Shown here piece after piece: positions 44,243-52,799 of a DNA stretch of 64,000 bases. Made by a program: the position numbers and the translations under genes. The notes under the pieces were generated by a model. That model was not told the DNA's origin. It made no database searches and was given only the letters and a program-made list of their open reading frames with translations. Each line of letters starts with the position of its first letter. Position 1 is the stretch's first letter. Source of the stretch: Lacticaseibacillus porcinae (GTDB lineage: Bacteria; Bacillota; Bacilli; Lactobacillales; Lactobacillaceae); the NCBI RefSeq assembly GCF_003946305.1, contig NZ_RHNS01000007.1, positions 1 to 64,000 of the forward strand. The letters are read 5' to 3'.

Positions 44243-44279
44243 AAAACCCCCAGTTAATTTTGGTTAACTGGGGGTTTTG
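44243..44279 (+). terminator. Rho-independent terminator
   Basis: AAAACCCCCAGTTAA/TTAACTGGGGGTTTT after the regulator gene. Confidence 0.9.
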
Positions 44280-44322
44280 CTTTATTTCAAGGGTTAACAT
44301 TTACAAAATTCGTTCATGCTTC

Positions 44323-44901
44323 TTAATCATGGCGATGGGCCCGAGACGAGAACACCAAGTGGATCTGCTCACGGGTCGCCAAACGCGCATCCGTAATTTG
44401 ATACACGGTATCAATGGCTAAATGTGTGGTGAACAACGTATTCAATTGCGGGGCTTGGTCAACTTGTGGTTGGGCTAAAGGCGTGGTCACTGCGGCTAAC
44501 ATTTGCCCGCTGTGACGCAACAACTTTGCCAACACATGGGTGATTTGATGGAGATCATCATGGGCCAAATCAAAAGTGCCGATGATCAAATCATAAGGGC
44601 CTGTCAGCAAGTCCAGCCGATCATCTGGCATAATGCGGTATCGCAAGCGATCAGAACTAGCAGTTGCACGCGCATCAGAAATCGCCTGAGCATCTGAATC
44701 CACGCCTAATACCGCAACTGCCCCATGATTGATCGCATAGCGGCAAAACCATCCATCACCTGAATGGATCGCTAAAACTCGCTTACCATTTAGATCTGGG
44801 GCTTGTTTGGCAAGGGCTTGCCATAATGGTTGCCGGTCGCCGGTATTTGTCGGTAAACTTTCCGGTTGATCTGGGTGCATTTTTGGATAAACATCTGGCA
44901 T
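44323..44901 (-). CDS. Class I SAM-dependent methyltransferase
   Basis: 192 residues from ATG 44901 (AAAGGACG). Motif I is RVLAIHSGDGWFCRYAINHGA, with His/Ser where Asp-Gly-Cys is usual; motif II VLGVDSDAQAI; later LIIGTFDLAHDDLHQIT and SGQMLAAVTTP. Substrate unknown. Confidence 0.82.
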   Translation of the reverse strand: MPDVYPKMHPDQPESLPTNTGDRQPLWQALAKQAPDLNGKRVLAIHSGDGWFCRYAINHGAVAVLGVDSDAQAISDARATASSDRLRYRIMPDDRLDLLTGPYDLIIGTFDLAHDDLHQITHVLAKLLRHSGQMLAAVTTPLAQPQVDQAPQLNTLFTTHLAIDTVYQITDARLATREQIHLVFSSRAHRHD

Positions 44902-44961
44902 GAATGACACGTCCTTTCGACAACACATTATAGCGAAGTTTTGCGGCGATTGCATCTAAGC

Positions 44962-45006
44962 CGCAAACGACCGCCACTCAAGAGGCCGAGTGGCGGTCGC
45001 GTTTGA
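44962..45006. terminator. Long hairpin, probable terminator
   Basis: CAAACG-CGACCGCCACTC with GAGTGGCGGTCG-CGTTTG, in the 110-bp gap between the methyltransferase and the next minus-strand gene; TTTGAAAAC follows rather than a pure T run. Confidence 0.5.
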
Positions 45007-45011
45007 AAACT

Positions 45012-45377
45012 CTAATCCACAAACAAAAATTCAAACCGGTTCAACTTGGTATCCAAGTTAATCGCAACATGGCGATTGAGATCTTCAACCACGTTACGTG
45101 CGAAAGTCATTTTATCTTCGAAGTCCGTCAGCTTGGCAGTTTCAGGATCGCTTTTATAGTCGTAGTTTTCACCGATGAATGCTGGGTCAGATACAAATTT
45201 GAGATTATTTTGATCGTGGCGACTACCAGCTTTTAACACATGATCGATATAGCGATAAAGCAAGCTTGGGCTGTAGTGCAATGGCTTAGTCAGCTCGGTG
45301 GCGATGGTAAAATCATGCGCATCTGAAATCATAGTGTCATTGACTTGAACTTGGGTCAATCCTTGATAAAGTTTCAA
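45012..45377 (-). CDS. Hypothetical 121-residue protein
   Basis: TTG start 45377 chosen because AAAGGAG lies 8 nt upstream; the GTG three codons earlier overlaps that site. Begins MKLYQGLTQVQVNDTM; acidic, no membrane segment. Contains YSPSLLYRYIDHVLKAGSRHD and DFEDKMTFARNVVEDLNRH. No family recognised. Confidence 0.7.
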   Translation of the reverse strand: MKLYQGLTQVQVNDTMISDAHDFTIATELTKPLHYSPSLLYRYIDHVLKAGSRHDQNNLKFVSDPAFIGENYDYKSDPETAKLTDFEDKMTFARNVVEDLNRHVAINLDTKLNRFEFLFVD

Positions 45378-45413
45378 AACCCTCACTCCTTTCCAACTAC
45401 CTACATTATAAGC

Positions 45414-46199
45414 CTATTGTAAATAAATAGCCCGTAAGTCACGTCGTTGTGCTGGCGTGATTTTCAACGCAGATTCCAAATAATGTTCTAGCGAGCCAAA
45501 ATGGCCATCGATCGTCATCAACGCTGAATCTAAATATTCATTGGCGACGCCGCCAAGCGAACGCGTTGAGGCAATCATTGCCGGGCCGGCACCAGTTTTG
45601 CGCGCTTCGTTGACCATCCGTTCAGATTCTTCAGCCAAATATAAATTTGACGCCAAATAATCGCGGCGAATCGTGATCGGATCCACTCCTAGCGCGGTTA
45701 AAAAGTACACGGCGCCCATGCCAGTGCGGTCTTTGCCGGCAGTGCAATGGAACAACAAGGCGTCATCGCCATCATTGGCAAGCAGTAAATCAAAGAATTC
45801 ACGATAAGCTTTCTGGGCGCTTGGTAAAGTCACAATATCCGCATAAGTATTGACCATGTTGCGAAAGCCGCCTAGGGGATCTTTAGCTAAAGCTTGGCGC
45901 CGCAATTCTTCGGCTTTGATCGAGGCTTTGGTTTCATCAGTAGCAAACACTGGTTCAAAATGATAAGCCACGCCTTCAGGCACGCGATCTGGTTGGTCAC
46001 TTTGTTCTTGCGGCGAGCGGAAATCCACATCATAACGTAACCCGTAATCAGCAAGGTATTGTTGATCACGGTCGGATAATTCACTTAACCGCCCTGAGCG
46101 GATCACTTTATGATAACGCAAAGTTTGACCGGCTTTGGTGGTGTAGCCGCCTAAGTCACGAAAGTTAAACCCATGATGGATCTTCAGCAATTCTGGCAA
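45414..46199 (-). CDS. Tyrosine-protein phosphatase (Y_phosphatase3 type)
   Basis: 261 residues. Active-site P-loop FHCTAGKDRTGMG (Cys and Arg of CX5R). N-terminal NFRDLGGYTTKAGQTLRYHKVIRSGRLSELSD is the usual family start. TTG start at 46199 with GGAGG 7 nt upstream. Member of the low-similarity group that includes IphP and Listeria LipA; may act on phosphotyrosine or phosphoinositides. Not secreted. Confidence 0.9.
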   Translation of the reverse strand: MPELLKIHHGFNFRDLGGYTTKAGQTLRYHKVIRSGRLSELSDRDQQYLADYGLRYDVDFRSPQEQSDQPDRVPEGVAYHFEPVFATDETKASIKAEELRRQALAKDPLGGFRNMVNTYADIVTLPSAQKAYREFFDLLLANDGDDALLFHCTAGKDRTGMGAVYFLTALGVDPITIRRDYLASNLYLAEESERMVNEARKTGAGPAMIASTRSLGGVANEYLDSALMTIDGHFGSLEHYLESALKITPAQRRDLRAIYLQ

Positions 46200-46272
46200 A
46201 GTGTTGCCTCCTTTAGGTGATGCTTCTAGTATACAAGCCTACTGAATAAAACGCCACCAATGCCTCCGGCAC

Positions 46273-46827
46273 GAAAAGCTGTGGGCTCCGATCAAAAGTG
46301 TTCCGGCGGGCTAGTCATGGAACGCTATGACGCTCGTCGGAGCTAATTTTGCAATCGCTACGCTCATAACCGCAAAATGGATCTCCTTCTCGCTGGGCTC
46401 TAAGCGATAAATCGCTAAGAGCCCCACGGCTGATGACTAGCCCGCCTCCACGCTTTTGATCTCCGCCCACAGCTTTTCATCGTTAGTATTACTAGCTTAC
46501 AAATCAAATACGTTGATGTTACGACGTTATTCACAAGACTAAATGTTGTATCAGTATAGGCATAACGTGTTTCGTAGCCATCAGGTGACAGTGGACTAGC
46601 GTAGTGGAAGTGATTTGAAATGGGGACGGAAGCTGGCCGCCGGTGCGTGGTGAGATTTCCGTTAGCGGTTTACCGCTTACGGAAAGCCGCAGGTGGAGAT
46701 CCACTTGGCGATGAGCGTAGCGAAACGTCCAAGTTAGCTCCGATTCGGACCCTCACCACGCACCGGCGGCCAGCTGGAGTCCCCATTTCAAAGCACTGGA
46801 ACGTAGCTAGCCCACTGTCGCCTGATG
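46273..46827 (+). repeat. Composite palindromic element, copy 4 (best preserved)
   Basis: A-shell GAAAAGCTGTGGGC (46273-46286)/GCCCACAGCTTTTC (46465-46478) with H4 hairpin (GGAGCTAATTTTGC...GCAAAATGGATCTCC) and H1 hairpin GGGCTC-TAAGCG...CGCTAAG-AGCCC. Linker about 100 bp with ACGTGTTTCGTAGC. B-shell CATCAGGTGACAGTGG (46579-46594)/CCACTGTCGCCTGATG (46812-46827), with a nested GTGATTTGAAATGGGGA-type arm, GTGCGTGGTGAG/CTCACCACGCAC, and an H1 hairpin TTCCG-TTAGCGGTTTACCGCTTA-CGGAA. Fills the gap 46200-46837. Confidence 0.88.
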
Positions 46828-46837
46828 GCGGCATCAA

Positions 46838-46866
46838 AAAAGACAAGACTGACATTGTCTTGCCCT
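46838..46866 (-). terminator. Rho-independent terminator
   Basis: AAGACAATG/CAGTCTTGTC stem followed by TTTTTT on the minus strand, after the amidotransferase gene. Confidence 0.7.
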
Positions 46867-46878
46867 TGAAATCAAAGA

Positions 46879-47505
46879 TTATAAGAATACTTCATCCAAC
46901 AAGCCGTTTAATTCAGTGACGGCTTGAATTTGTTCCATTTCATTTAAAGCTGGCAAATCAGCGAATTCGCTATGGGCGATCATCGCCGCTTGTTGCTTGG
47001 GGGTGAATTCTAAGTGGAACTGCACACCCATGATGCGATGGTGATAGCTGAAACCTTGGTTGGTAACCGCTTGGTTGGTGTAGCGAATCGTGGCGCCTGG
47101 CAATTGCCCCATCCCCATCATATGCCACTGGAACACAGCAAGTTCACTGCCATCAGGCCGGGCGACAGTGCCGCGACCGAGTTCTGGTAGTGGCATCGGC
47201 AATACTGGTGTGCCAAATGCGCGGACGATTTGTTGGGCCCCTAAACAAATACCAAACACAGGGCGACCAATTTTATCCATGCTGCGGATCAAGATCCGCT
47301 CTGCTGCTAACCAACGATGATCGTCGTCGACATTTTGGGGACCGCCAAGCAAGATCACCCCATCAAGATCATTGGCATTGATCGGTGTGAGGTTATCGCC
47401 GAGATCTGGGCGCATGATTTTTAATTGAATGTCATGAGCGGCGGCCCAATCAAAAATCAATCCTGGGTCTTCGTTTTCCTCGTGTTGTAATACCAAAATT
47501 TCCAT
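46879..47505 (-). CDS. Class I glutamine amidotransferase-like protein
   Basis: 208 residues. Nucleophile elbow FGICLGAQQIVRAFG (Cys about 81) and catalytic His-x-Glu in GVQFHLEFTP. Stand-alone GATase of the type often annotated as GMP synthase-like; no synthetase domain. Starts 3 bp after the PARG-like gene, with the ribosome site inside that gene's last codons, so tightly coupled. Confidence 0.87.
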   Translation of the reverse strand: MEILVLQHEENEDPGLIFDWAAAHDIQLKIMRPDLGDNLTPINANDLDGVILLGGPQNVDDDHRWLAAERILIRSMDKIGRPVFGICLGAQQIVRAFGTPVLPMPLPELGRGTVARPDGSELAVFQWHMMGMGQLPGATIRYTNQAVTNQGFSYHHRIMGVQFHLEFTPKQQAAMIAHSEFADLPALNEMEQIQAVTELNGLLDEVFL

Positions 47506-47508
47506 TTT

Positions 47509-48258
47509 TCACTGCTCCTGATTTCTTAAACCTTTAACGAATTGCCCGTAGATCTCGCCATGAGGATCATACAATGCAAACACCACTTCATCCCAAGCGC
47601 CATTAAATTCCCGGCGCCGCAACGATTGTCCGAACAACTTGCCGACTGCATACGCCGAGTTGCCAAACACCCCACAACCAAAAGCCCCTAAGATCGGTAC
47701 CCGCACACTGTTTGCTTTAAATGCCCGCAATGTTTGCATGATCTTTTGTTCAATATCGACTAAGGCTTTGGTTTCATCTAAATCAGGATAACGCCGTAAG
47801 TTCGGTGCCGCAACTGTGACGATGTCGACATATCTGCCAACCAGCATTTGGCCTTCATGGTCGAAGACTTGGCGCACATGTTGGGAATAAATCAAATTTG
47901 GCGTGTTCAACCCACCATTTGGTTCGGCACGATTCGGCGCATAATAACTTGACTCAAATTGCCGCAACGCCGGCACCAAATATGTGCCTTTGGCGATGCT
48001 TTCTTCTTGCGCCTTGGCACCGAACTCGACGCCACCACCGGGATTAGTCGGGCTGGCAAAGTTCATCACCCCGACATGTTCGCGTGGCTCTGACATCACC
48101 GCAAACACATCAGCGTTGATCGCCCGCCATGACGCTCTTTTACGGCCAAGGGCTGGGGTCTCAGGTATTGGTTCGGTGATCAAGTGGCTAGTCGGCCATT
48201 CAGGATCGGCTTTGAAGGCAGCCATGGTTTGACGAAACATTTGGATTTGATTCATCAT
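47509..48258 (-). CDS. PARG-like protein (TIGR02452 / DUF2263 family)
   Basis: 249 residues. Hallmarks: VMNFASPTNPGGGVEFGAKAQEESI with the GGG-x6-8-QEE motif of poly(ADP-ribose) glycohydrolases, and LGAFGCGVFGNSAYAVGKLFG. Members of this macrodomain-like group remove ADP-ribose. ATG 48258 or the next codon, behind AAGGAG. Operon with the amidotransferase gene downstream. Confidence 0.87.
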   Translation of the reverse strand: MMNQIQMFRQTMAAFKADPEWPTSHLITEPIPETPALGRKRASWRAINADVFAVMSEPREHVGVMNFASPTNPGGGVEFGAKAQEESIAKGTYLVPALRQFESSYYAPNRAEPNGGLNTPNLIYSQHVRQVFDHEGQMLVGRYVDIVTVAAPNLRRYPDLDETKALVDIEQKIMQTLRAFKANSVRVPILGAFGCGVFGNSAYAVGKLFGQSLRRREFNGAWDEVVFALYDPHGEIYGQFVKGLRNQEQ

Positions 48259-48387
48259 GATGCTCCTTAACGCTGTTTTCTAAAGCATACCACAAGCAGA
48301 GTGTGAAGTTTCTGCAAACTGCTGTTATAATGTGCTCTGCAATGCTAAAATGGACGTAATTTACAATAAGAAATGGGGAATGTTTGA

Positions 48388-49755
48388 ATGGACAGTGGCC
48401 AAGTCGCCTCTAACCTACTGGTGATGGTCGTCACCTTCTTGTTTGCCGCCTTTTTTGTGGCAAGTGAGTTCGCGCTGGTGCAAAGTCGCCCAAGCGCGCT
48501 AGAGGAACTTTTAGATGCGGGTGAAGGCAACCGTAAAAAGTTGAAACGCGCGCTTAAGATGGTCCACAACTTAAACGAGTATCTTTCCACCACCCAAGTC
48601 GGTGTTTCCGTTGCTGGGATCATCTTAGGGTGGATCGGGGAAGAAACCGTTGAATTCTTACTGTTAGACCTGTTGAAATTAACGCCATTGCAATTACCTA
48701 ACGGCAGCTTGCATGTCGTCGGGGCAGTGTTTGGCGTGTTGATCTTAACCTACTTAGAAGTGGTATTAACGGAAATCGTCCCGAAAAACGTCGCGATCGA
48801 TCTCCCAATTAAATCGTTAATGTTTGTGGTCACCCCACTGCATTACTTCCACATTATTTTCTATCCTTTCGTGTGGTTATTGAATACGTCTGCCACTGGC
48901 TTGGTTCGGTTGATTGGGATGAAGCCGGCAGATGAAGGCAATGAAGTCTTTACTCAAGCAGAAATTCTGAACTTATCCAAAGCCGCAGTTGGCTCTGGCG
49001 AAATGGATCAAAATGATGTCACCTACATGCAGCGTGCCTTTGATCTCAACGACAAAGAAGCCCGCGACGTGATGGTCGATCGTACCAGCTTAGTGGTGAT
49101 CGATATCGACACCACTGTCAAAGAAGTGATCCGCGATTACTTAACTGAAGGCTACTCCCGCTTTCCAGTGGTCGCAGATGGGGATAAAGATAAGATCTTG
49201 GGGTATGTCTACATTTATGACTTAGTCCGCCAAGCCCGCGTCGATGATTCTGTCCGCGTATCAAAGATCTTGCGGACCATTGTCACAGTTCCAGAAGGCA
49301 TGCCGATCCACAACATTTTGCAACAAATGATCCGCAAACAAACACCAATTGTCGTGGTAGTTGACGAATATGGTGGGACCAGTGGGATCGTCACAGATAA
49401 AGATATCTACGAAGAATTATTCGGGACGGTTAAAGATGAAATCGATGACGTCTCTGATGAATACATCATCAAAACGGACAAAGATGACGTCTTTAAAGTC
49501 TCTGGGAAAACCACGTTGTATGACTTCGAACGGTTCTTCCACACTAAGCTCAAAGCCTTCCAAGAATCTGACATCGTCACCATCGCCGGGTATTTAACGG
49601 AAGAACATCCTAACATCAAGCTTCATGATGAAATCAAAATCGATCGTTATACGTTCACGGTCACTGATTTCGCCCGTGGGTTTGCCAATTGGTTTGACGT
49701 GACTGTCGGGCCTGAGTTGCCACCTGCAGATGAAGACGAAGAAGATAATGAATAA
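48388..49755 (+). CDS. CNNM/CorC-like membrane protein with CBS domains (hemolysin-family)
   Basis: 455 residues. DUF21 membrane domain (about 1-200, four helices; EFALVQSRPSALEEL, STTQVGVSVAGIILGWIGE), two CBS domains (about 210-340; MVDRTSLVVIDID, VVVVDEYGGTSGIVTDKDI), and a C-terminal CorC/HlyC domain (about 355-435). Likely magnesium export or homeostasis as for MpfA/CorC relatives rather than haemolysis. Ends in an acidic tail and a strong terminator. Confidence 0.9.
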   Translation: MDSGQVASNLLVMVVTFLFAAFFVASEFALVQSRPSALEELLDAGEGNRKKLKRALKMVHNLNEYLSTTQVGVSVAGIILGWIGEETVEFLLLDLLKLTPLQLPNGSLHVVGAVFGVLILTYLEVVLTEIVPKNVAIDLPIKSLMFVVTPLHYFHIIFYPFVWLLNTSATGLVRLIGMKPADEGNEVFTQAEILNLSKAAVGSGEMDQNDVTYMQRAFDLNDKEARDVMVDRTSLVVIDIDTTVKEVIRDYLTEGYSRFPVVADGDKDKILGYVYIYDLVRQARVDDSVRVSKILRTIVTVPEGMPIHNILQQMIRKQTPIVVVVDEYGGTSGIVTDKDIYEELFGTVKDEIDDVSDEYIIKTDKDDVFKVSGKTTLYDFERFFHTKLKAFQESDIVTIAGYLTEEHPNIKLHDEIKIDRYTFTVTDFARGFANWFDVTVGPELPPADEDEEDNE

Positions 49756-49763
49756 CCACCTAG

Positions 49764-49791
49764 CCGAAACGCGATTGCGTTTCGGTTTTTT
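49764..49791 (+). terminator. Rho-independent terminator
   Basis: CCGAAACGC/GCGTTTCGG stem with TTTTTT, 8 nt after the CBS-protein stop. Confidence 0.9.
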
Positions 49792-49803
49792 GATGCCTCC
49801 GGC

Positions 49804-49868
49804 CATTTGAAATTGGGACTCCAGCCGGCTCGCCGGTGCGAGGTGAAGGTCCGTCCCAATTTCAAATG
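49804..49868 (+). repeat. Minimal B-shell element (core deleted)
   Basis: CATTTGAAATTGGGA (49804-49818) perfectly complements TCCCAATTTCAAATG (49854-49868). Only 35 bp remain between the arms, including ACTCCAGCCGGCTCGCCGGTG, so this copy lost its hairpin core. Confidence 0.8.
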
Positions 49869-49981
49869 ACTGCCACCACATTAACCAACATCACACGATG
49901 ACGTGATTCTTGTTTCTTCAAGACTAATGATTTGTCGCTTGACGGCAAATGATGCGTAATATCTGGCATAGCAATTTTCAT

Positions 49982-50038
49982 AAACTTTCATAGGTTTTTC
50001 TGAAAGTTTAGTGCTAACATTAATATTGGAATATTAAT
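49982..50038 (+). promoter_or_regulatory. Two inverted repeats upstream of the MFS exporter
   Basis: AAACTTTCA (49982-49990)/TGAAAGTTT (50001-50009) and ATTAATATT-GG-AATATTAAT (50019-50038). The second, 20 bp upstream of the start, has the form of a TetR/MarR operator; no regulator gene is adjacent. Confidence 0.55.
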
Positions 50039-50059
50039 AAGAGAGGAAGCGAAAGTTTC

Positions 50060-51520
50060 TTGGATAAACCTTTAGACGTCAACGGCAAGCCGTACCACCG
50101 CGGTTTGCTGGTGGCGACCTTGTTGATCGGGACTTTTACCACTTTTATCACCCAAACCATTTTAACGACAGCCTTTCCGACTTTGATGGCGAGTTTTCAT
50201 ATCTCTGCTAGCGCAGTACAATGGCTGACCACTGGTTTCATGTTGGTGATGGGGATCATGATCCCAGTTTCTGCATGGCTATTAAATAAATTCAATGTGA
50301 AGCACTTATATATCACGGCGATGAGTATCTTCTTCTTGGGGACGTTGTTATCACGATTTGCTTGGAGCTTCCCTGCTTTGCTGGCTGGACGCTTGATTCA
50401 AGCCATCGGTGTGGGGATGAGTGCCCCAACATTCCAAAATGTGATGTATTCGATTTTCCCACCAGCAAAACGTGGCTCTGCCATGGGGTTAGCTGGGATC
50501 GTCATTGGCTTGGCGCCTGCCATCGGCCCAACGCTTTCAGGCTACGTGTTGTTAAATCACTCATGGCGCGCATTGTTTACCATGATGTTGCCGATCGTGG
50601 CCTTGGTGATCATTTTAGCGAGTTATTCGATGCATAAAGTGCTTGAAACCTCCAACCCTAAAATCGATGGCTTGTCCGTGGTCGAATCCACCCTTGGGTT
50701 TGGTTCTTTGCTGTATGGCTTCTCTGAAGTCGGCACCAAAGGCTGGGGCAGCCCGATCGTGATCGGCTTCTTGTTAGCCGGTGTGATCATTGTCGCCGCG
50801 TTTGCCCATCGTCAGTTACATATGGACAAACCATTATTGGAACTGCGCGTCTTCACGTCTAAAACTTTCACCCTTTCTGTGATTTTAACTGCGGTCGCCT
50901 TCATGTCGATGGTCGGGGTGGAAATGGTGTTGCCGATGTATATTCAAACCATTCGCGGCCAATCTGCCTTTCATTCTGGGCTGATCTTGTTGCCAGGGGC
51001 GATCATGATGGGGATCATGAGTCCGATCACTGGCCGCATTTTTGATCGCATCGGGGCCAAGCGCCTTGCCACCACTGGGTTATTCTTGTTGCTTTGTGGC
51101 ACGATGCCACTGATCACGTTGACTGCAGAATCCCCGATTTTGTTCGTGACAGTGTTATACACGGTGCGGATGTTTGGGATCACCATGGTCACCATGCCAG
51201 TCACTACCGCGGGGATGAATGCCTTGCCTAATGACTTGATCGCCCATGGGACTGCCGTCAACAACACGATTCGCCAAATCGCCGCTTCCATTGGGACTGC
51301 GATCATGGTGTCAGTGTTAGCGACAGTCACTGCTGGCCACACCCCAGCGGCTGGATTAAAAGCTGCTTCGCCGATCGCTTATGCCAGTCAAATGCAAGCA
51401 GCCACGGTTGCCGGCTATCGCGCAGCGTTTGTGGTATCGTTGATCCTTTGTGTCTGCGGCTTCTTGTTATCTTTACGTTTGCAAAATGATCCGATCGACC
51501 AAGGAGGTGCGCACGCATGA
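50060..51520 (+). CDS. MFS multidrug exporter, DHA2 family (LmrB/EmrB-like)
   Basis: 486 residues, about 14 membrane helices. Signature stretch LIGTFTTFITQTILTTAFPTLMASFHISASAVQWLTTGFMLVMGI and motif C GIVIGLAPAIGPTLSGYVL. TTG start behind AGAGGA. Followed with ATGA overlap by a DUF4811 gene, an arrangement seen repeatedly in lactobacilli. Exports drugs or bacteriocin-like compounds; substrate unknown. Confidence 0.92.
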   Translation: MDKPLDVNGKPYHRGLLVATLLIGTFTTFITQTILTTAFPTLMASFHISASAVQWLTTGFMLVMGIMIPVSAWLLNKFNVKHLYITAMSIFFLGTLLSRFAWSFPALLAGRLIQAIGVGMSAPTFQNVMYSIFPPAKRGSAMGLAGIVIGLAPAIGPTLSGYVLLNHSWRALFTMMLPIVALVIILASYSMHKVLETSNPKIDGLSVVESTLGFGSLLYGFSEVGTKGWGSPIVIGFLLAGVIIVAAFAHRQLHMDKPLLELRVFTSKTFTLSVILTAVAFMSMVGVEMVLPMYIQTIRGQSAFHSGLILLPGAIMMGIMSPITGRIFDRIGAKRLATTGLFLLLCGTMPLITLTAESPILFVTVLYTVRMFGITMVTMPVTTAGMNALPNDLIAHGTAVNNTIRQIAASIGTAIMVSVLATVTAGHTPAAGLKAASPIAYASQMQAATVAGYRAAFVVSLILCVCGFLLSLRLQNDPIDQGGAHA

Positions 51521-51996
51521 TCTTAATTTTATTCGTGTTAGCCGCTTTAGGCTTTTTCTATCATCGGGTCTTAGATACCCACGGTCGCGCACGGACTATT
51601 GGCAGTTGGGCCACAGGTTTAGTGATCGTGATTTCAGTGTGTGCCATTGCCGCCAATGATGCTTGGCACTTTGGGATGCATGAAGCGACCACCACGACGA
51701 GCACTGCTTTAGTCGGCAAAACGGTTGTGAAGCATGTGATCGGCACCAACGGCAAAGTCGCCGCTTACGGTTATACCACTGCCGCCGGTCAACAAAAAGC
51801 GGTCCCTAGCCTCACCACCACGACGAAGTTGAATCGCGGTGCGTCAACAGCAACGCTTATCACTCGCACCACGCGGTTAAAGTTTAATTCCAAGTTTGCT
51901 GCAGTGATGTACGCTGGGTCTGGGCTTGATGGTAAGCTGATCGCTAAGCACATCACCCTCAATTTGCCAACGAGTTGGCAAATTGTGAACAAGTAA
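51517..51996 (+). CDS. DUF4811 membrane protein
   Basis: 159 residues, two N-terminal membrane helices (about 2-15, 28-46) and an extracytosolic beta-rich domain with many Thr. Overlaps the MFS gene by 4 bp. The pairing suggests an accessory of the exporter; this is inference. Confidence 0.85.
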   Translation: MILILFVLAALGFFYHRVLDTHGRARTIGSWATGLVIVISVCAIAANDAWHFGMHEATTTTSTALVGKTVVKHVIGTNGKVAAYGYTTAAGQQKAVPSLTTTTKLNRGASTATLITRTTRLKFNSKFAAVMYAGSGLDGKLIAKHITLNLPTSWQIVNK

Positions 51997-52009
51997 TCGA
52001 CACTCTTTA

Positions 52010-52041
52010 AATGGCAGACGATTGGATTTTGTCAATCGCCT
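52010..52041 (+). repeat. Family C short repeat, copy 3
   Basis: TTAAATGGCAGACGATTGG followed by ATTTTGTCAATCGCC; compare 9314-9343 and 42829-42862. Confidence 0.5.
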
Positions 52042-52048
52042 TTTGCAC

Positions 52049-52108
52049 AAAAAGAAACACCGACTGATTTGTCCGAGGGTTTGGACTGATCAGTCGGTGT
52101 TTCTTTTT
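52049..52108. terminator. Bidirectional terminator
   Basis: AAAAAGAAACACCGACTGAT pairs with ATCAGTCGGTGTTTCTTTTT across a 20-nt loop, between the convergent DUF4811 and ABC ATPase genes. Confidence 0.9.
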
Positions 52109-52114
52109 GTGAAA

Positions 52115-52789
52115 TTAGTTCTCGGCGATCGTCTTCTCCCAAGTGAACTGCTTATGGGCCAAGCGAATCACCGCATCGCAGCGGTTTGCGACATCAGGTT
52201 CATGGGTGACGATGATGACACATTTGCCAAGGTCGCGAGCGATTTCTTGAAACAAGTTGATCACCGCATCGGTATTTTCTTCATCCAAGTTCCCAGTGGG
52301 TTCGTCTGCGACGACTAATGGCGCATCACACACCATTGTGCGGGCAATGGCAACGCGTTGTTGTTGACCACCGGAAAGCTTTTGAACATTTTTCGTCATT
52401 TGCTCTTCAGATAGGCCGAGTTTGGCAAGCATTTGCTTGGCGAACGCTTTATCGCCTTTATGCTTAGATTCGGTGATCGCCATGGCTGACATCAAATTCT
52501 CTAATGCGGACATGTAGGTGAACAAGTTGTAGGCTTGAAAAACGATCGCGACGTCGTTTTTGCGGTAATTGGATAAGCCGATGCCGGCAATGTCGGCACC
52601 GTTGAACTTGATCTTCCCTCCGCGAGGCTTGTCGAGGCCGGCAAGCAACGATACCATCGTCGTTTTCCCAGAACCAGATTGACCGACGATTGCATAAGAG
52701 TGGCCGGCACTGAATTCTAAGTCGACATCTTTGAATAGTGATTGATCAGCACTGGTGTACCAATACGTTAATTTTTCTGTGGTTAACAT
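52115..52789 (-). CDS. ABC transporter ATP-binding protein, MacB/LolD type
   Basis: 224 residues. Walker A GQSGSGKTT, signature LSGGQQQRVAIAR, Walker B PLVVADEPTGNLD; this 'DEPTGNLD' form is typical of MacB/LolD/FtsE-like ATPases that pair with FtsX-like permeases. Ten bp downstream of its permease gene. Confidence 0.93.
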   Translation of the reverse strand: MLTTEKLTYWYTSADQSLFKDVDLEFSAGHSYAIVGQSGSGKTTMVSLLAGLDKPRGGKIKFNGADIAGIGLSNYRKNDVAIVFQAYNLFTYMSALENLMSAMAITESKHKGDKAFAKQMLAKLGLSEEQMTKNVQKLSGGQQQRVAIARTMVCDAPLVVADEPTGNLDEENTDAVINLFQEIARDLGKCVIIVTHEPDVANRCDAVIRLAHKQFTWEKTIAEN

Positions 52790-52799
52790 CGCGATCCTC

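Noticed and set aside
46620-46919. Recurrent 70-100 codon frames inside the B-shell elements (also at about 41605-41823 and 60639-60869), starting GTEAGRR-like
   Set aside because: The frame is similar between copies because the DNA is. Start codons lack ribosome sites, the reverse strand is also open, changes preserve pairing instead of amino acids, and the 22.6 kb copy has different content.
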